Below are positions 10,586 through 22,747 of a DNA stretch of 64,000 bases, piece after piece. The DNA lies in NCBI GenBank assembly GCA_023101885.1, contig JALPQD010000234.1, forward strand, positions 310,001-374,000, read 5' to 3'. A program made the translations under genes and the position numbers. Numbering within the stretch: position 1 is the first letter of the stretch; every line of letters starts with the position of its first letter. Origin of the DNA: Typhlomys cinereus. Its lineage: Eukaryota > Chordata > Mammalia > Rodentia > Platacanthomyidae. The notes beneath the pieces were generated by a model. The model was not told where the DNA came from. It searched no databases and saw only the letters and a program-made list of their open reading frames with translations.

Positions 10586-11358
10586 TATTTGTTTTTTACA
10601 TCCCCCTCCCCAAGGCTAAACGTGTCCTCAGGAGACAGGCTCCACTTGTGTTGAGTGTATCAGTCAGTCACTATTCCAATGCGTGTTTGTGTGTCAAGCT
10701 TCCCTCTCACTGGGAACAGAAGACCCATGTAAGGGCGGAATTAGTTCCTGCACTCAACGAGTGTCTCATCTCCAGAGATCGCACTAGCGATTCAAAGCCT
10801 GGTCATGTTGCAGCAGGAATGGTTTGTGCGGAAAACTGACGATGTTCTGGTCAGAAAACACTCGTTTATGCGGATTGCTGATGGGATCAGCGCACGAGCA
10901 GCGAGGCGTCTTCAAGTGGCAAATCCACAAAGCCCTGTTCAGAAAGGCAGTGTGGTGTGGCCGCTGAGGAGATGCGGCAACTCAGCCAAAATCCATCCAC
11001 CGTACCAGGAACACACCATGGAGGCATGGCGGGACCCCACAAACCAGAATGCCTTTCTCCAAGGCATCAGTCCCATACCACAACCATCCAGCAAATCTGC
11101 AGGCTGATTCTCAGAGTTCTTCCTAGTTTTGTAACACACAGGCTGTCTCAGATTCAGCCTGAAAGTGTCTGTTATCCCAACTTCACTGTACCCTAACTTC
11201 CTTAGCTAAAAGTGCATGACCAGATTAAAATGTCCTGCCACTCTGAACTAAAGGCTATAATTATGAAATAATCAACTAATCAAATAATATTTCAAAGTTC
11301 AGAATCAAATAATATCTTTCAAAGATCTAACTACTGCTGCTTCCAAGAGCAAGTGACA
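10586..11358. other. unique non-coding sequence
   Basis: Mixed composition with no recognised repeat. Overlapping plus frames of up to 100 codons (10648-11196) show no domain and no conserved-looking pattern. Confidence 0.5.
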
Positions 11359-11360
11359 GC

Positions 11361-11362
11361 AA

Positions 11363-11409
<47 letters not shown>
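11361..11409. repeat. (AAAT)n microsatellite
   Basis: About 12 AAAT units. Could be the residual tail of an old SINE. Confidence 0.95.
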
Positions 11410-11484
11410 GCAAGCTAGCCTCTGGAACTGTCCTCTTTGGGTCCAGTGTGTGCCCAGCATATCCAAAGTTCTGAGTTCGAGGAT

Positions 11485-11613
11485 GGTATTATAAGCCTGT
11501 AATCTCATCAACAGGGAAGTAGAAGCAAGACACTCAGAAGTTCAGGGTCTTCGTCAGCTACATACGAGCTAAAGGCCAGCTTGAGTGACATGAAACCGTC
11601 TCGTCAGGGGAAA
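11485..11613 (+). mobile_element. B1 SINE
   Basis: A 7SL-like monomer: 'ataagcctgtaatctcatca', 'gggaagtagaagcaagac', 'gttcagggtcttcgtcagct', 'aaaggccagcttgag' and 'gaaaccgtctcgtcaggg', then an A-rich tail. All B1 landmarks are in order. Confidence 0.85.
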
Positions 11614-12983
11614 AAAATGAGTAAAAGGAAAATCCACAATTGCCACAAATGGCAAAGTACCAGTTTAAAATAAAAATCAAACAAAAATCTAAAAAATCCA
11701 AGTACTTTCAGAATATAATCTGCCTTCATGATTTCTGTAATGTGCCAAACATCAAAGCACTTCATTACATTTTAAGGAAGTGTGATTAGCGTTCATCTTC
11801 CCTTTGAAGGCTGAATTTGGAGTGCTATAAACTTTTACCTCCTTGGGATGCACCCGTGTGGAAGCTCAGCATTAGTCATAAGGGACCTAGGCCGGGTGCG
11901 CCCCACCCCCGCCCCCTCCCCCCACGCGCTACGTGATGTGTCTGGCGGTCCACAGAGCAAGCTTTCGGAAGGACGACAGAACCAGGCAGCTGTTTCTGAG
12001 TCCCCCCGCCCCCCAGGCCAGCGCCTGGACATATTCTGGGGTTGCTGTAACACGCCTGCATGTGCTATGGCGATAAACCTTAGTCCTTCCCAGAGCACAG
12101 CCTTGTTTTGTGGGAGCAACTGTACCACTAATCTACAGTTCAGTTCAGACTCAACTTTCTGCATTTCTTTTCCTTATGAGCCGCTTCTGCCAACTTAGAA
12201 GTGGGTCTGTGGGTGGCAAAGTGCCCAGGAACCCGGATGAGAGAGAGAGACCCCTCAGAAGCCACTACGGAGAATCTCTGCTTTGAAGTAGAGCTGAAAG
12301 AGAGAGAGATTCGTAACCAATGCGTGTGACATCCTAGAGCAGGTAATGAGACCAGAACCAAGAAGGCTGGGCTGCTACTGAGCGCCGAACTAAGACCCTC
12401 CTTTCCGTCACTGATGACAGGACCATTTACAGTGATACAGCCGCGGAGCCAGGAATCCACCCCTCATCTCAGATCAGGAAGTCGAAGTCAGATGAATCAT
12501 GGCAGTGAGTCAAAGGGACTCCAGGCTCACGGCGGGGCGAGGGGGAAGGGGGGTCTTCATTGGGGTGCCTGCCTTCTGCCACCCGCCTCCTTAGGGGGTG
12601 CGGCTCCCACTGTGCTCGTGCACTGATGTGTCTTGCAAATCCTTTCAGGCACACAAAGAAAAGGCCGCTTTCGTTTCACAGACCAGGAGCAGGAGATCAC
12701 ACCCCGATGTTGTGCATTAGAGTCGGAATGTGATGCCACAAGAAGGGAGAGCACTAGCCGGGACAGTGGATCGAAGGGATAACGAGCTCCAAAGACAGCC
12801 AAGTTCTCGATCTTCCTGGAAGGGCGGGTTGCTGAGGGCTTGACCCAGCTCTCGGGGCACTTGTACCATTGACATCTCTGGAAGCCCCTTTGATCCAAAC
12901 CTTTCAGTCATGGCATGGTGCTCCTAGACACCACGGCATGAAAACTTCTAGAAAATCTATCTAAAGTCTCCATGTCACCAGAG
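11614..12983. other. unique non-coding sequence
   Basis: AT-rich to 11800, then GC-richer (11880-12020, with C-runs at 11902-11926 and 12002-12013). GA repeats occur at 12238-12252 and 12299-12310. No island-scale CpG density and no recognisable exon. Confidence 0.5.
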
Positions 12984-13160
12984 ACACCGCTTGCTTGGCA
13001 GTGTGCCCCCCTAGCATGCACAAAGCCCGGGACTCCGTGCGCAGCACCATGTTAGCTGGGTACCAGGAGGCCACACTGCAATCCCAGTGCTGGAAAGGTA
13101 TAGGCAGGAGGGTCAGAAGCTCAAAGCCACTGCTGGCCACGGGGAGTTCAAGACCCACCA
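12984..13160 (+). mobile_element. B4-type SINE (ID + B1)
   Basis: The ID part 'ccctagcatgcacaaagccc' joins 'agctgggtaccaggaggcca', then the B1 part 'gcaatcccagtgctggaaag' and 'ggcaggagggtcagaagctc'. The tail is not A-rich, so the copy is old. Confidence 0.8.
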
Positions 13161-14299
13161 TCAGGAAGCTTAGGTGGGAACCCATTCCAGTTGCCAGGCC
13201 CACTTCCCTTTCCTGGAGGGAATTCTGTCACCTCACCCAAGTGTCTGGGGTTCTGGGTCTCTGCCTTCCAACTCAAAGGCACCCGCCCTACATTCCACCC
13301 AGTTCCTTCTTTTTAGAAACTCACCCTGTCTTAAAGGACGATCAGATACCATCCCTGCTTCTCGAGGTGCCGATCTCTGGTTAGATATCTGGTGAAAAGA
13401 GTTTATAGCAGGGTGAATCACTCGGAAACTCTCTCACCTTGTCTCTGTAGCCCCACGGACATATATTTCCAAAGATCTTGTGACCTGATCCCCAGGGAAA
13501 TCTCTCGGTATATCTTCTCAGTCCTCCCTTGCTTCAACGCCAGCCCTATAAAGAGTTCGTTTCTACCTCTAGGCTCAGAATATCTTGCTAATTTACTAAA
13601 CTGGGCTGAAAGGGTTTTCTTTTTTTTTTTTTTTTTCTTCATTTATAAAGAGTTCTGTTTTTAGAAAGCTGACAGTTAACGCTTTCCGAATCTGGACATG
13701 GCGCCAGATACCAGTCCTGCATTGTTTACTTCGTGCCCAGTCTTGCCACACCGCCCCTGAGGGGGGTTTACAGTGAGGGGCCATTCTAGAGTAAACAGTT
13801 TTGAAGCCTGGTCATTTGCCCGAGATCCAGATAAGAGATACCTGTGAGTCAACCTAATGCTGATTCCAGAGGCAATATTGTCAAAATACCACACCCTGAA
13901 GTGCGTTCTAGGTGGATCCTGGTCAGAGAGAGAGAGAGATCACTGTATGAATTGGGCCAAGGTGCTAGACCAGTGTAAAGCGTTCTAGCTCTAGTAAGGG
14001 TTGCCTGCCACAGCGTGTCCTTGGCACTTCATGGAGCATGGGTCATATGACAGTGGGCACATCCCTGAGGCAAGTGGTCCCCCGCCCACATCCAGGGCAT
14101 ATGCCAACCAAGCACTTTAGCAACCAAACTATGCACCCAGCTCAAAACAAAATGATTTAGAAAGTTACAAGCAAATTGCACTAATGTCTCTTGGTGACAA
14201 GAATAATACAGAGCCCATTCTTTACAATAAAAAATCACTTCTCTCAAAGGGAATGTACTCAGACTGTACATGTGAATTCTACAAAATAGGAGATGATAT
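13161..14299. other. unique non-coding sequence
   Basis: Holds an 18-T run (13619-13636) flanked by similar words 'tataaagagttc' at 13548 and 13645, which could be an old insertion scar. A GA run is at 13926-13938. No exon. Confidence 0.5.
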
Positions 14300-14400
14300 T
14301 CTCTCTTTCTCTCTCTCTCCCCTCCTCTATTCTACCTCCTCCCCCACTTTGTCTCTCTTTCCTCCTCTTTCCTTCCTCCCTTTCCCCCTCCTTTTCTCAG
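14300..14400. repeat. polypyrimidine tract
   Basis: About 100 bp of almost pure C/T (CTCTTT and CCTCC words) on the plus strand. Confidence 0.85.
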
Positions 14401-14834
14401 ACTCTCAAAAAATACTTGTGAACAGCGAAAGGTTGATCTTGGCTTACAAAACAACGAGTAGTTTCATGGCAGGTTGAAAGAGAAACTTGGCTCATTGAGA
14501 ACTGATCCCAAGTCAGAGAAATCTACACCCGGCAAACAAACCTTAAAAGGCCAAAATAGGAAATGCATGAAAGGCATGCAATCTGCTTGACGCTGTGTGC
14601 TCCCCAAACTTCTCAAGCTTGCTGTCCCCCTCTCCTGACCTGTGCTTCTCAGCAGCTAGACTGACCACCGCTACTTCCCGCGGCTTGCGCGCCTGACCAT
14701 CTTCCAGCGGCTCGCAAGTCTCTCGTAGTGGCCTTATGGTCAACGCATTTCTATGGGCCAGTGTCGCTTTCCTACCCCCCCACCCAGGCCCCCATCCCTT
14801 CTCGTACCTGGCACGTTTCCCGAGAAACTCTCCA
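14401..14834. other. unique non-coding sequence
   Basis: Mixed DNA with a few CpGs at 14670-14715. A minus frame of 115 codons (14543-14890) has no recognised domain. Confidence 0.5.
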
Positions 14835-15060
14835 GTTGCAAAGAAGGGAAATACTGACAGAGCATAATTTAAATGAGGGGGATGCGCCATGCCACATTTT
14901 CATTAAAATTACAGAAAAATCCAAGCTGTGTGGAGTTTAAGGGAGATCAGAATAGAGTCCAAAGTGCTATCATTACATTTTGTAGTGTTTTTTTTAGCTC
15001 AATAAAGCAGCTGTCCTATATTTACAAAATAGCTTGCAAATTGTTGGTCGTGGAGAGGAA
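14835..15060. promoter_or_regulatory. candidate conserved non-coding element
   Basis: AT-rich, complex, repeat-free DNA with homeodomain-type words ('cataatttaaatgag', 'cattaaaattacag', 'atcattacattttg') and no slippage. This texture is typical of developmental enhancers. No alignment was available, so it is an inference. Confidence 0.3.
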
Positions 15061-15224
15061 AGATGTGCGCTTTCTTCTTTTCTTTCTTTCTCCCCCCCCC
15101 CCTTCATTTCACTTTAGAGCTCACTACTAGTTATAAGAAGTAGGGTGGGGGAAGGTGATCAAACTACCAGGACTCCCCTCATTTCCAGACGCATCTACAT
15201 CTCGAACCAGGTTTCTGCCGAGAA
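15061..15224. other. short unique stretch with a C-run
   Basis: A 12-C run at 15092-15103 follows a pyrimidine stretch. Nothing else recognisable. Confidence 0.5.
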
Positions 15225-15800
15225 GGTTCACGGAGATGCATGGAGACAGCTTTGCTCACACAGTCAGCCATTGTTGCCCACAGATCAAATATCCCATTGA
15301 CTGATACGCTTAATAAAACCCCGACACTTGCATATAATGGCGTTTCCGTAAGCAGAATTTTCTGCAAGCTTACACAAAACGATGGAATAAAGATGCTACT
15401 CTGGGAAAAAAAAAAAAAAACGAAGACAGGGAAGCTCTAAAACAAACATGGAGAGAGTTGCACGTGCAGAGATGATGTCAGTTCTCTCCGTGAGTGTGGC
15501 CTTTGCCATCCTTTTGTGCGGGATTCTCATTCATTACACCTTGGCTCGGCTCATTAGATGTTGACATCTGTTCATGTGAATCACAGCACACGCTCCTGTT
15601 TCAACCAGAGATTTCCATCTCAGCCATTCATAACTTTGCTGTACTCAGAAAACGCCCAATTTCTTAGACTATCATAGAATCTAGACCTGTGACTCAGAGA
15701 CAATATCAACTAATAAAAATAATCTTTGCTCTCCGGGCCTGCAGCTGGAAACCACTGAGAATGTTTATTAGTGTCGGAGAAAACACACTTCCAAAAAGCT
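15225..15800. promoter_or_regulatory. candidate conserved non-coding element, split by an A-run
   Basis: Complex repeat-free sequence at 15225-15400 and 15440-15800, separated by an A-run at 15404-15420. Motif-like words include 'cagccattgttgccc' (SOX-like ATTGTT), 'catataatgg', 'ctaataaaaataatc' and 'gatgacgtca'-like 'gatgatgtcagt'. Regulatory function is inferred only. Confidence 0.3.
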
Positions 15801-15924
15801 GATTTGTAGCACTCATTCAACTCCGTTTCTAAGGCTTCTTAACTGTATATATTATTCTGCCTCTCTGAACACAATACACAGATGAGTCTTTCTTCAGCAT
15901 GGCTAGTGAGTGGTATTTTTATCT

Positions 15925-16240
15925 TTGGTTGTGTGTGTCTGTGCGTGCGTGTGTGCACTCACGTATGCGCACATACACAGTGTACGTAGGTGCAGGTGTG
16001 TACATACACCATTCATTGTGCATGTGGAGGTCACTTTTCCAACCTGTTTAATAGTCTCTTCCTGTTCCCCACTGTGCTTACCAGCCTGTCTGTCTCCGAC
16101 TCCCCTTACCCCGCAACAGCACTGGGATTATAGGCATGTGCTACCGTGTCTGACTTCTGATGTAGATTCTCGGATTCAATCTCAGGCCCTATGATTGCCT
16201 AGAAAGCAAGCTCTTTACCCATTATCCCCAAAACAAGCAC
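15925..16240 (-). mobile_element. composite tRNA+B1 SINE (B4A/RSINE-like), antisense
   Basis: Reads as the reverse of the family: a GT-rich tail with 'gtgcatgtggaggtcac', an inverted B1 part 'gcactgggattataggcatg', and the inverted head 'attctcggattcaatctcag' with 'gcaagctctttacccattat'. Clearly diverged. Confidence 0.75.
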
Positions 16241-17593
16241 TTACTACAGCCCAATAAACTATACTGTTAGCTCTGGGATAGACTTAGGACATTCATGATA
16301 CGAAATCACTCTTCAGCTATCACATAGATTTTCAGTTTTAATTTTAAATTCATTGACAGAAATAATACATGGCCACATTATTATAAAGAATAATAGCACA
16401 GAAATCTACTGAATGAAATACACACCCACCAATATGTGCATGTCGCCTAAAACTATCCGTGGGTATTCATAGATACTGCCACACCTTTCACTTTTAGTCA
16501 GCTTTATAGAAATCATACAATTTTAGGATTTTATTATGTCTCATAAATAGGGCCACAGTAAAAAAAATTATTTTCTTTTTAAAATTTCAACCTTTTAATA
16601 TTATGCACCTACATAAAACCACAAGACACAAACATGCAGCTACATGAATCTTATTCTGATGTGTCCTACTGGCTTCATGCCAGACTCCAGATTCCTGTTC
16701 TAACCACAGGCTCCTCCCTCATGAGCACTTGACAGTCAGCCTTGAATAATATCACTTAGATTTGCCAGTTTTGAAAGTTTTGGGTCTCTTAAAAAATCAT
16801 AGATTCCTCCCAGTTCTTTCTCATTTCAATCATAATTTTAATTAGAATTTGTTTTATAATGAAAGTTAATCATTTGACCATTTGTCCTGAAAAGATCCTG
16901 CATTCTAGATTCTACTGACTGGATTCCCTTGGGTTATCCAATATATTCATCCATTCTCTGCAATGCCTAGAAACTGGTATTTAATCTAGAAGCTTATTTC
17001 AGAGCCTACACCAAATATATGTAAGCATGTGTGAGCACAGCATATTTTATTGGTAGTAAGACATCCTTTGTCAAGTTGCTTTTTTTTATTCTGTATCTTT
17101 TTTACGAACTTAATATGTCTTAGCAATTCTTTCTCCTTGCTAAGTAAACAGAGGTTTGTCTTCATTACACATTCCAAAGGAAGATGAACAGTGCTTTTCC
17201 TCTCAATGAACCTGTAAGTTACTTTCATCTTTATTAGCTGCGCCGCCTCAAGTATTGTTATATAGAGACCTCGGTGCACACAAGCAAGAGTTTTGGAGGC
17301 CAATGGTGACTTTCAGTCCTTTTCCTTCTTGGTACGCTGTCAGGAGACTCTGAGAAAGGAAGAGCTTCATTGCAGGACGAGAAACCAACCACGGACAAGC
17401 CCTATGTCCCAGCATGCACTCGGTCTGCACGCGAAAGGGATCTAGGCTCTGGCAGCCGGGTCCCCAACGGGACCAGAACCCTGTTCCCACCAGAAGACTC
17501 TAAACAACCATAGGAGCATAAAGAGAACCTGGGTCGCATTTGTTACTTTCCAAGTGTGCTTTCATAATCTCTAGAGCACAGTGCTCTTTGTCA
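16241..17593. other. unique AT-rich non-coding sequence
   Basis: AT-rich to 17230, then mixed. Around 16490-16620 and 16890-16970 it may hold very old transposon relics, but I cannot name them. A minus frame of 105 codons (16986-17303) lacks any recognisable domain. Confidence 0.5.
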
Positions 17594-18947
17594 GGGGGGG
17601 GGGGAGTGCTGTGTCCTGTGCATTTAGTCTTGGGCACCTGACCACTGTCATCAAGTGATCATCGCCTCATGCTCTGCGCATAACCCTCCCCTTCTCCTCC
17701 GGGCCTGTCCTCTTTCCTTCATTATTATGGTTCCATTAAGAGCACCAGTTGGTGCCAATCACTCTGCCTGGGAAGGAAACCTTGACTCGTCTCGCTCTCC
17801 TTCCATGGCCAACTCGTTCACGGGCTTCTTCCTTCCTCCTACTAACTCCCCTTACCCCCTCCCACCTCCCCTCCCTTCCTGGGGCCGGTTGACTGGTTGC
17901 TCCAACAAAAATCTCATCAGTCTCCACTGGTGATGGGAATTTTGAGGCTAGTACTTGTCACAGGATGAATCCGTGGAAGTCACAGTTCTCAGCATAGCAC
18001 ACACACGTCAGCACCCCGCCGCCCCCATGTTGGAATCAACAGCAAACCCGGACCTGCGGAAGCTCCTACCAACGATGGAGTCCAAGCGCTTCCAAACTGT
18101 GGCTTTGAACTCTTCCTCTCCTCTGGTTCATGCTCCACTTCTCTGTGCTAATTTTAATTGTGCTCTGTGTCTGACACTGGGCGGGGCAGCTTGCAGGTGT
18201 CATTTAGTTCCCCCCACTCTCTATGAGGCAGCCAGATGAAGGTCACAGGAATGAAGGAGGTTCCAGAGCCGGAGCGCTGGAGTCCGTCCAACTCTCTTAT
18301 CAGCTGCAGGGCCAGTGCCGCCGGGGAGAGTCTGCGCCATCAGCCCGGTGCCCTGGTCCCTCAGATGCAAAGCTGTTGCTCATCTCCAGAGTTGCCGTTC
18401 ATGTCTCCATTTCCTGAAGTGGATGGACACCAAACAGAGGCCACCTCCGCGGCCTTCCTTCCGCAACTCCCAGGCCTCTGGAAGAATCCTCTACTGCCTT
18501 CGGAGTGCGGGCTCCTCTCTCCCACTTTCTACACATGTGCACCCAAACTTCAAGCTGAGACCAGTTCCTCACAGCTCCAACATGCTTCCACCTTGTTCCT
18601 TCCATGGGCCTATCCTTCTTCTCTCTCTAAAACATCTTTCTTTATATTTGTTTCGTACCTCGCCTCCTCCCTCAATCATGATCTCAGCCTCTTGAAATCC
18701 TTCCCATTCCAGTGAAAGACCACTGTCCTTGACCTCCCCTCTCCCCCATCTCTGCGTGAGTGGACATGTCACTAATACTTCTGACCACGTGCAACCTCTC
18801 ATGCACACATCTGCGTATCTATAGCAAAAACCAAGACCTGGCGCCTGACGGTCCCGCCTCCCTCTCCCAAATCAGAGTCCTGGGGCTCCAAGGAGATTGT
18901 TTAAGGCTGCTGGAGACAACTGGGAAAATCCCTTGGGCAGACCTGTG

Positions 18948-18948
<1 letters not shown>
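17594..18948. other. unique non-coding sequence
   Basis: Opens with an 11-G run (17594-17604). Pyrimidine-rich at 17830-17890. A 159-codon plus frame (18236-18715) and an overlapping 126-codon frame share the same DNA in two phases with no known domain, so I do not call a gene. Confidence 0.5.

Positions 18949-18987
<39 letters not shown>
18949..18987. repeat. (CA)n microsatellite
   Basis: About 19 CA units. Confidence 0.97.
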
Positions 18988-18990
<3 letters not shown>

Positions 18991-19507
18991 TGTGCGATGT
19001 TTTAACTTATACCGCCTCAAAAACATACCCGATTCCATCAGTCTTGTGAGGTCTGCGTTCTCTCCATTTTAAAGACATGAAAATGAAAAGCTATGAACTT
19101 AATTAAGAGATCCACAGAACTTGAGCGTGTTAGAAAAGAAGTTGAGATCAAGTCTTTCTGACTCAGATTCTGAATTGGAAGGGACAAAGCTTAGTCCCAC
19201 GTGCTACTGGAGAGTTCGTAAATCACTCTTAATCTTGCTTTGGGGACCGGCCTGCCCCTCAGCCCTACACCTGGGACTATCTACAGCAGATACCTGGCTT
19301 TTAACCAGAACTAGAACTATTGCCACGCCCTCCTCAGAAAACTCCAGGACTTGGAACCTGGGACTGAAAAGTGAAAAGCAGTTTCCAAGACCCACTTGCT
19401 CAGCCTGAGTGGTTTAAAACCATTCGGAGAGCGGCGCATGTTTCTTGGAGGGAGAACAGGCCAAGGATCTAACCTAAACCAGCGCATGATGTATTTTTTT
19501 CCTACAG
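18988..19507. other. unique non-coding sequence
   Basis: No repeat or exon recognised. The LTR at 19508 begins directly after it. Confidence 0.5.
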
Positions 19508-19848
19508 TGTTACCGTTTGAATGTTCGTGACCCTGTCAGATCTGTATATTGAAACCTTAATGTGGTCACTAGCTTTGGGGAGCTAATTACCTTGAGAGAA
19601 CGAAGTCCTGAGGCTCACCATTGGTATCCTATAATAGAGCTTTCAGGTGTCTGTTTGTCCTCCCCCTGAGAGAACACATTACACATGCCATCTACAAAGA
19701 GGAGAGAGAGCCTTCCTCGGACACCAACTCTGTGGGCACTTTGATCTCGGATTGCCCAAGCTCTGTGATGGGGAGAAGCAAGCTTCTGTTGTCTATTAGC
19801 CACTCGGTCACAGGTATTTTGTTATAGCAGCCAAAGTGGACTAAGACT
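19508..19848 (+). mobile_element. MLT1-like MaLR solo LTR
   Basis: Starts TGTTACCGTTTGAATG. It carries 'tgaaaccttaatgtgg', 'ttgatctcggattgccc' (the family's 'cttgatcttggacttccc'), 'ctgttgtctattagccact' and the end 'gttatagcagccaaagtgga' plus ctaagac. At 341 bp in family order, it is a solo LTR. Confidence 0.85.
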
Positions 19849-20584
19849 CTGGCAAATGAAAACAAGGTCTAATGAATCTGGCCAGCTGAAATAACCTGGA
19901 AGAAGCTGTTCCTCTTCTCTGTGCTCCAAGTATCCTTCACTCTTGAGGCCAAAAGGCTCTGAGTCAATTAGGAGATGATCCAAGCGTGTGTCTGTGATTT
20001 TGGAGATATCGCTTCTAGGTGCAGCCCACTCTGTGTGGATCTTAGGAAACTATGATGTAATGTGTCTATTTCAGTGCCTGTTTTGAGCAAAGAGGCAAAG
20101 CTGTTTTGCGAATAAAACCAGAAACTACAGGATATCTGAGAACAGAATTTAGTATTCCAATTTTTAAAAAGAATCAAGTAAAAAATTATGATAATGTTAC
20201 ATCTTTGGTAATTGCACCACAATATTTTATTCTCAGTCATAGTTTTTTTTGATATATATTATCAGTCCTTCTTGTTCTAAGGACAGGCAGGCTGTGAATA
20301 AAGCATAACAGAAAGAATAGCAAGTCACAAGGTCTGTTTGTTCCCAAGCACACTTGTCAAAGGTTCCACATCATGCAATCCATTTGCTGAGATTTATTTG
20401 TGTTTTCTCATTTATTTGCATGTACAAACACATCTCCTTTAAATTTTTACAATGCTATACAACTTATATTATCAAATCAAAAAGTAGAATTACCAATTTT
20501 ATTTATAGTCTGTGTATGTGCAATGATACATTTGTTTGTGTATGTATGTCTATGTAATGTAATGCACTTGTCCATATGTATATA
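19849..20584. other. unique AT-rich non-coding sequence
   Basis: No recognised repeat. Very AT-rich at 20150-20280 and 20390-20500. No exon. Confidence 0.5.
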
Positions 20585-20636
20585 TGTGTGTGATAAGATG
20601 TACTTGGTCGTATGTGTGTGATAAGATGTACTTGGT

Positions 20637-20683
<47 letters not shown>
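20585..20683. repeat. 28-bp duplication followed by (TG)n
   Basis: The word gataagatgtacttggtc occurs at 20592 and 20620, a 28-bp period including a TG segment. It runs into about 22 TG units (20638-20683). Confidence 0.93.
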
Positions 20684-20685
<2 letters not shown>

Positions 20686-21890
20686 TTGAACATTCCTGGT
20701 AATCATGCCCATTTTAGAGCTGTGGTAAGCTGATTCAAAGGTTTAAAGGACATGTGACCAAAGTATGGGCTTCAGGTTTAGCTTATTTGATGGATCCAAT
20801 TTGTCTCGCCACTAGAAAAACTATCAATGTTCTCTCTTTTGTATAAAGACCGAACACCACTGTTTTCCCAACTAATAGGTTGTTGTGAGTAATCCACACT
20901 CTCCGTCTGACCCAAGACAACTCAGGGAAATTGAAGGTACGGTCCGTGGCTCGGGGCAGTGTTTTCCCACGGAAAGCTAACAAAGCTGCAACGTCCCTCT
21001 TATTTGGTGCATTTCTCTCTGCGGCAGAGCTAGCATGTCTGAAAGGAAACATGATTTGCACAGAGCCTCATCCACATGCAGTTTAAAAACTCAGACTTCC
21101 TGTGTGTCTGCGGAGAGGCATTCTACAGTGCAAATGTAAGGAACATTTAGGGATTCGAACAAGCTGCTTTTCCAGGTTTTAGTGGAGAGGGAATCTCTGC
21201 TAAAAAAGTAGAACATAAAATTCAAAAAGAAATAAAATCTACAGCAAGAACAAATTAAGAATATTAATATTCAAAGAGAGAATGATGTCTAAATTTGTGA
21301 TCAACACATATTGGATTGATGACAATTTTGGAGTCTACTTTGGGTCTGACATTGTGGGATTTAGTGATAGATAAACACATAGCTGGATCTCAGAAAGCAA
21401 ACAATCTAGTGTGAAAAGGAGATAAACCATCAGTAACGGGCACAGTTCAAGGTGACATTACTTAACTATATGAAGGCTTTCCGAGGATATTAGCAAATCA
21501 TGAAGGGTTGAGTTTTCCAGCCAAAAAATTCATTTTTCTTCCATGTTATTTAAAGTGTTTGCATTGCATTATTTTGACCAGTATGTTTAATTCTACTCTT
21601 TCTACAAATCTTCACATCTCTTTTATCTTCTTCATGGCATGAAAGCTTTCTAAAATAAAATACCTAATTATATTAGGTGTTTATGGCACTTCCAAATGCA
21701 TTCTTGTATTTATCTTCATTGTGTCACTAGGAAACTAACAAGTGACACTACCACTTTGGTAGCAGTGAAAATACACCGAGATGACGGAAAGTACTACTAA
21801 AAAAAGCCATTTTCGCTGTGTCTTCAAGCCTGGTTGCCTGCTTTTTAGGCATTATGTGCTTTGTATTGAGCAGGAAGTTAAACTTCAGTG
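20684..21890. other. unique non-coding sequence with conserved-looking parts
   Basis: No transposon recognised. Two stretches have complex enhancer-like texture: 20790-21060, and 21510-21720 (AT-rich, with 'ttgcattgcattattttgac' and 'cctaattatattagg'). Neither shows an exon. Around 21320-21420 the wording vaguely resembles an old LINE end. Confidence 0.45.
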
Positions 21891-22530
21891 TTAGGGTTTG
21901 AAAAGTAGCCCCCCACACCCCCAGGCTTATGTGTTTCCATCCTTGACTGGTGATGATATTTGGGATGATGTAGTGGTTACTCTTATCTGTTGCTGGAGAA
22001 AACATTCGAAGTCAAGCAACTTAAGGGAGAAAGGGAGATTTATTCAGCTTACAGTTCCAGAGGGGAGAAACAGTCTTCCATGGCGGAGGTGGCATGGCTG
22101 GCTGGCTGAAGCTGGAGACAGGCTACGTCACACCCATCCAAGAGGCTGAGCGCTGCAGACTGCTTGGTGCAAAGGCAGACTCCTCCTGGAGGTAGGGTGG
22201 GACTCATTCACCTCAAGGCCCACCCCCTGTGACTGCCTTCTAGCAAGATGGTTACCACAGCTTCCGGAGGTGGAGTTTTGCTGCAGGCAGCAGATCATGG
22301 GAAAGAGGTGAGGAGGTGTGGAGGTGTGTAGCCCCGCCCTGCTCCGGCTCAGTTTGCTCTTGTTCTCTCGGTCCTTCATGCTGGTTGTGCTGACGTGAAC
22401 CAACCTCCTGCGATTCCTGTCAAAATGGATTATATGCCCCAGAAACATAAGCCAAATAAAACTCTCTTTCTCCCTTCAGTTGCCCGAGTCTGAGTGTTGT
22501 CTCATAGCAAGATAAGCGATGAAAATGTAG
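21891..22530 (+). mobile_element. ORR1/MT-like MaLR LTR interrupted by another LTR
   Basis: The left part (21891-21970) begins TGTTAGGGTTTGAAAAG and has 'ggcttatgtgtttcc'. The right part (about 22258-22530) resumes with 'ggaggtggagttttgctg' and ends in 'aaataaaactctctttctcc' and 'tctcatagcaagataagcga'. The gap is filled by the antisense LTR at 21971-22257. Confidence 0.8.
21971..22257 (-). mobile_element. nested ORR1/MT-like MaLR LTR, antisense, 5' part missing
   Basis: On the minus strand it runs 'gggtgggccttgaggtg', 'ggaagactgtttctcccc', 'gctgaataaatctccctttc', 'gcaacagataagagtaacca'. The end is almost the same as that of the 39244-39594 LTR, so they are one subfamily. It splits the plus-strand MaLR LTR and is therefore younger. 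Confidence 0.8.
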
Positions 22531-22707
22531 CCGGCAGTAACAGTCCTCGTCATGAAGAGCATGTAGAATTTGAAGGTGAAGGATCCTTAACTATTCTCTG
22601 GGGAACGTTTCTAAATATGTGTCACTTAAAACACAGACAATACCATAGAACAAGGATCCTGTGTCCACGATGTGGTTTCCAGCTGTGTCAGGTACACAGT
22701 TAAAATT

Positions 22708-22715
22708 AAATGATC

Positions 22716-22747
<32 letters not shown>

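Noticed and set aside
18236..18715. 159-codon plus frame overlapping a 126-codon frame in another phase
   Set aside because: Two overlapping phases of a C-rich, stop-poor stretch, with no known motif.
20503..20712. His/Thr-rich minus frame
   Set aside because: Translation of the TG microsatellite.
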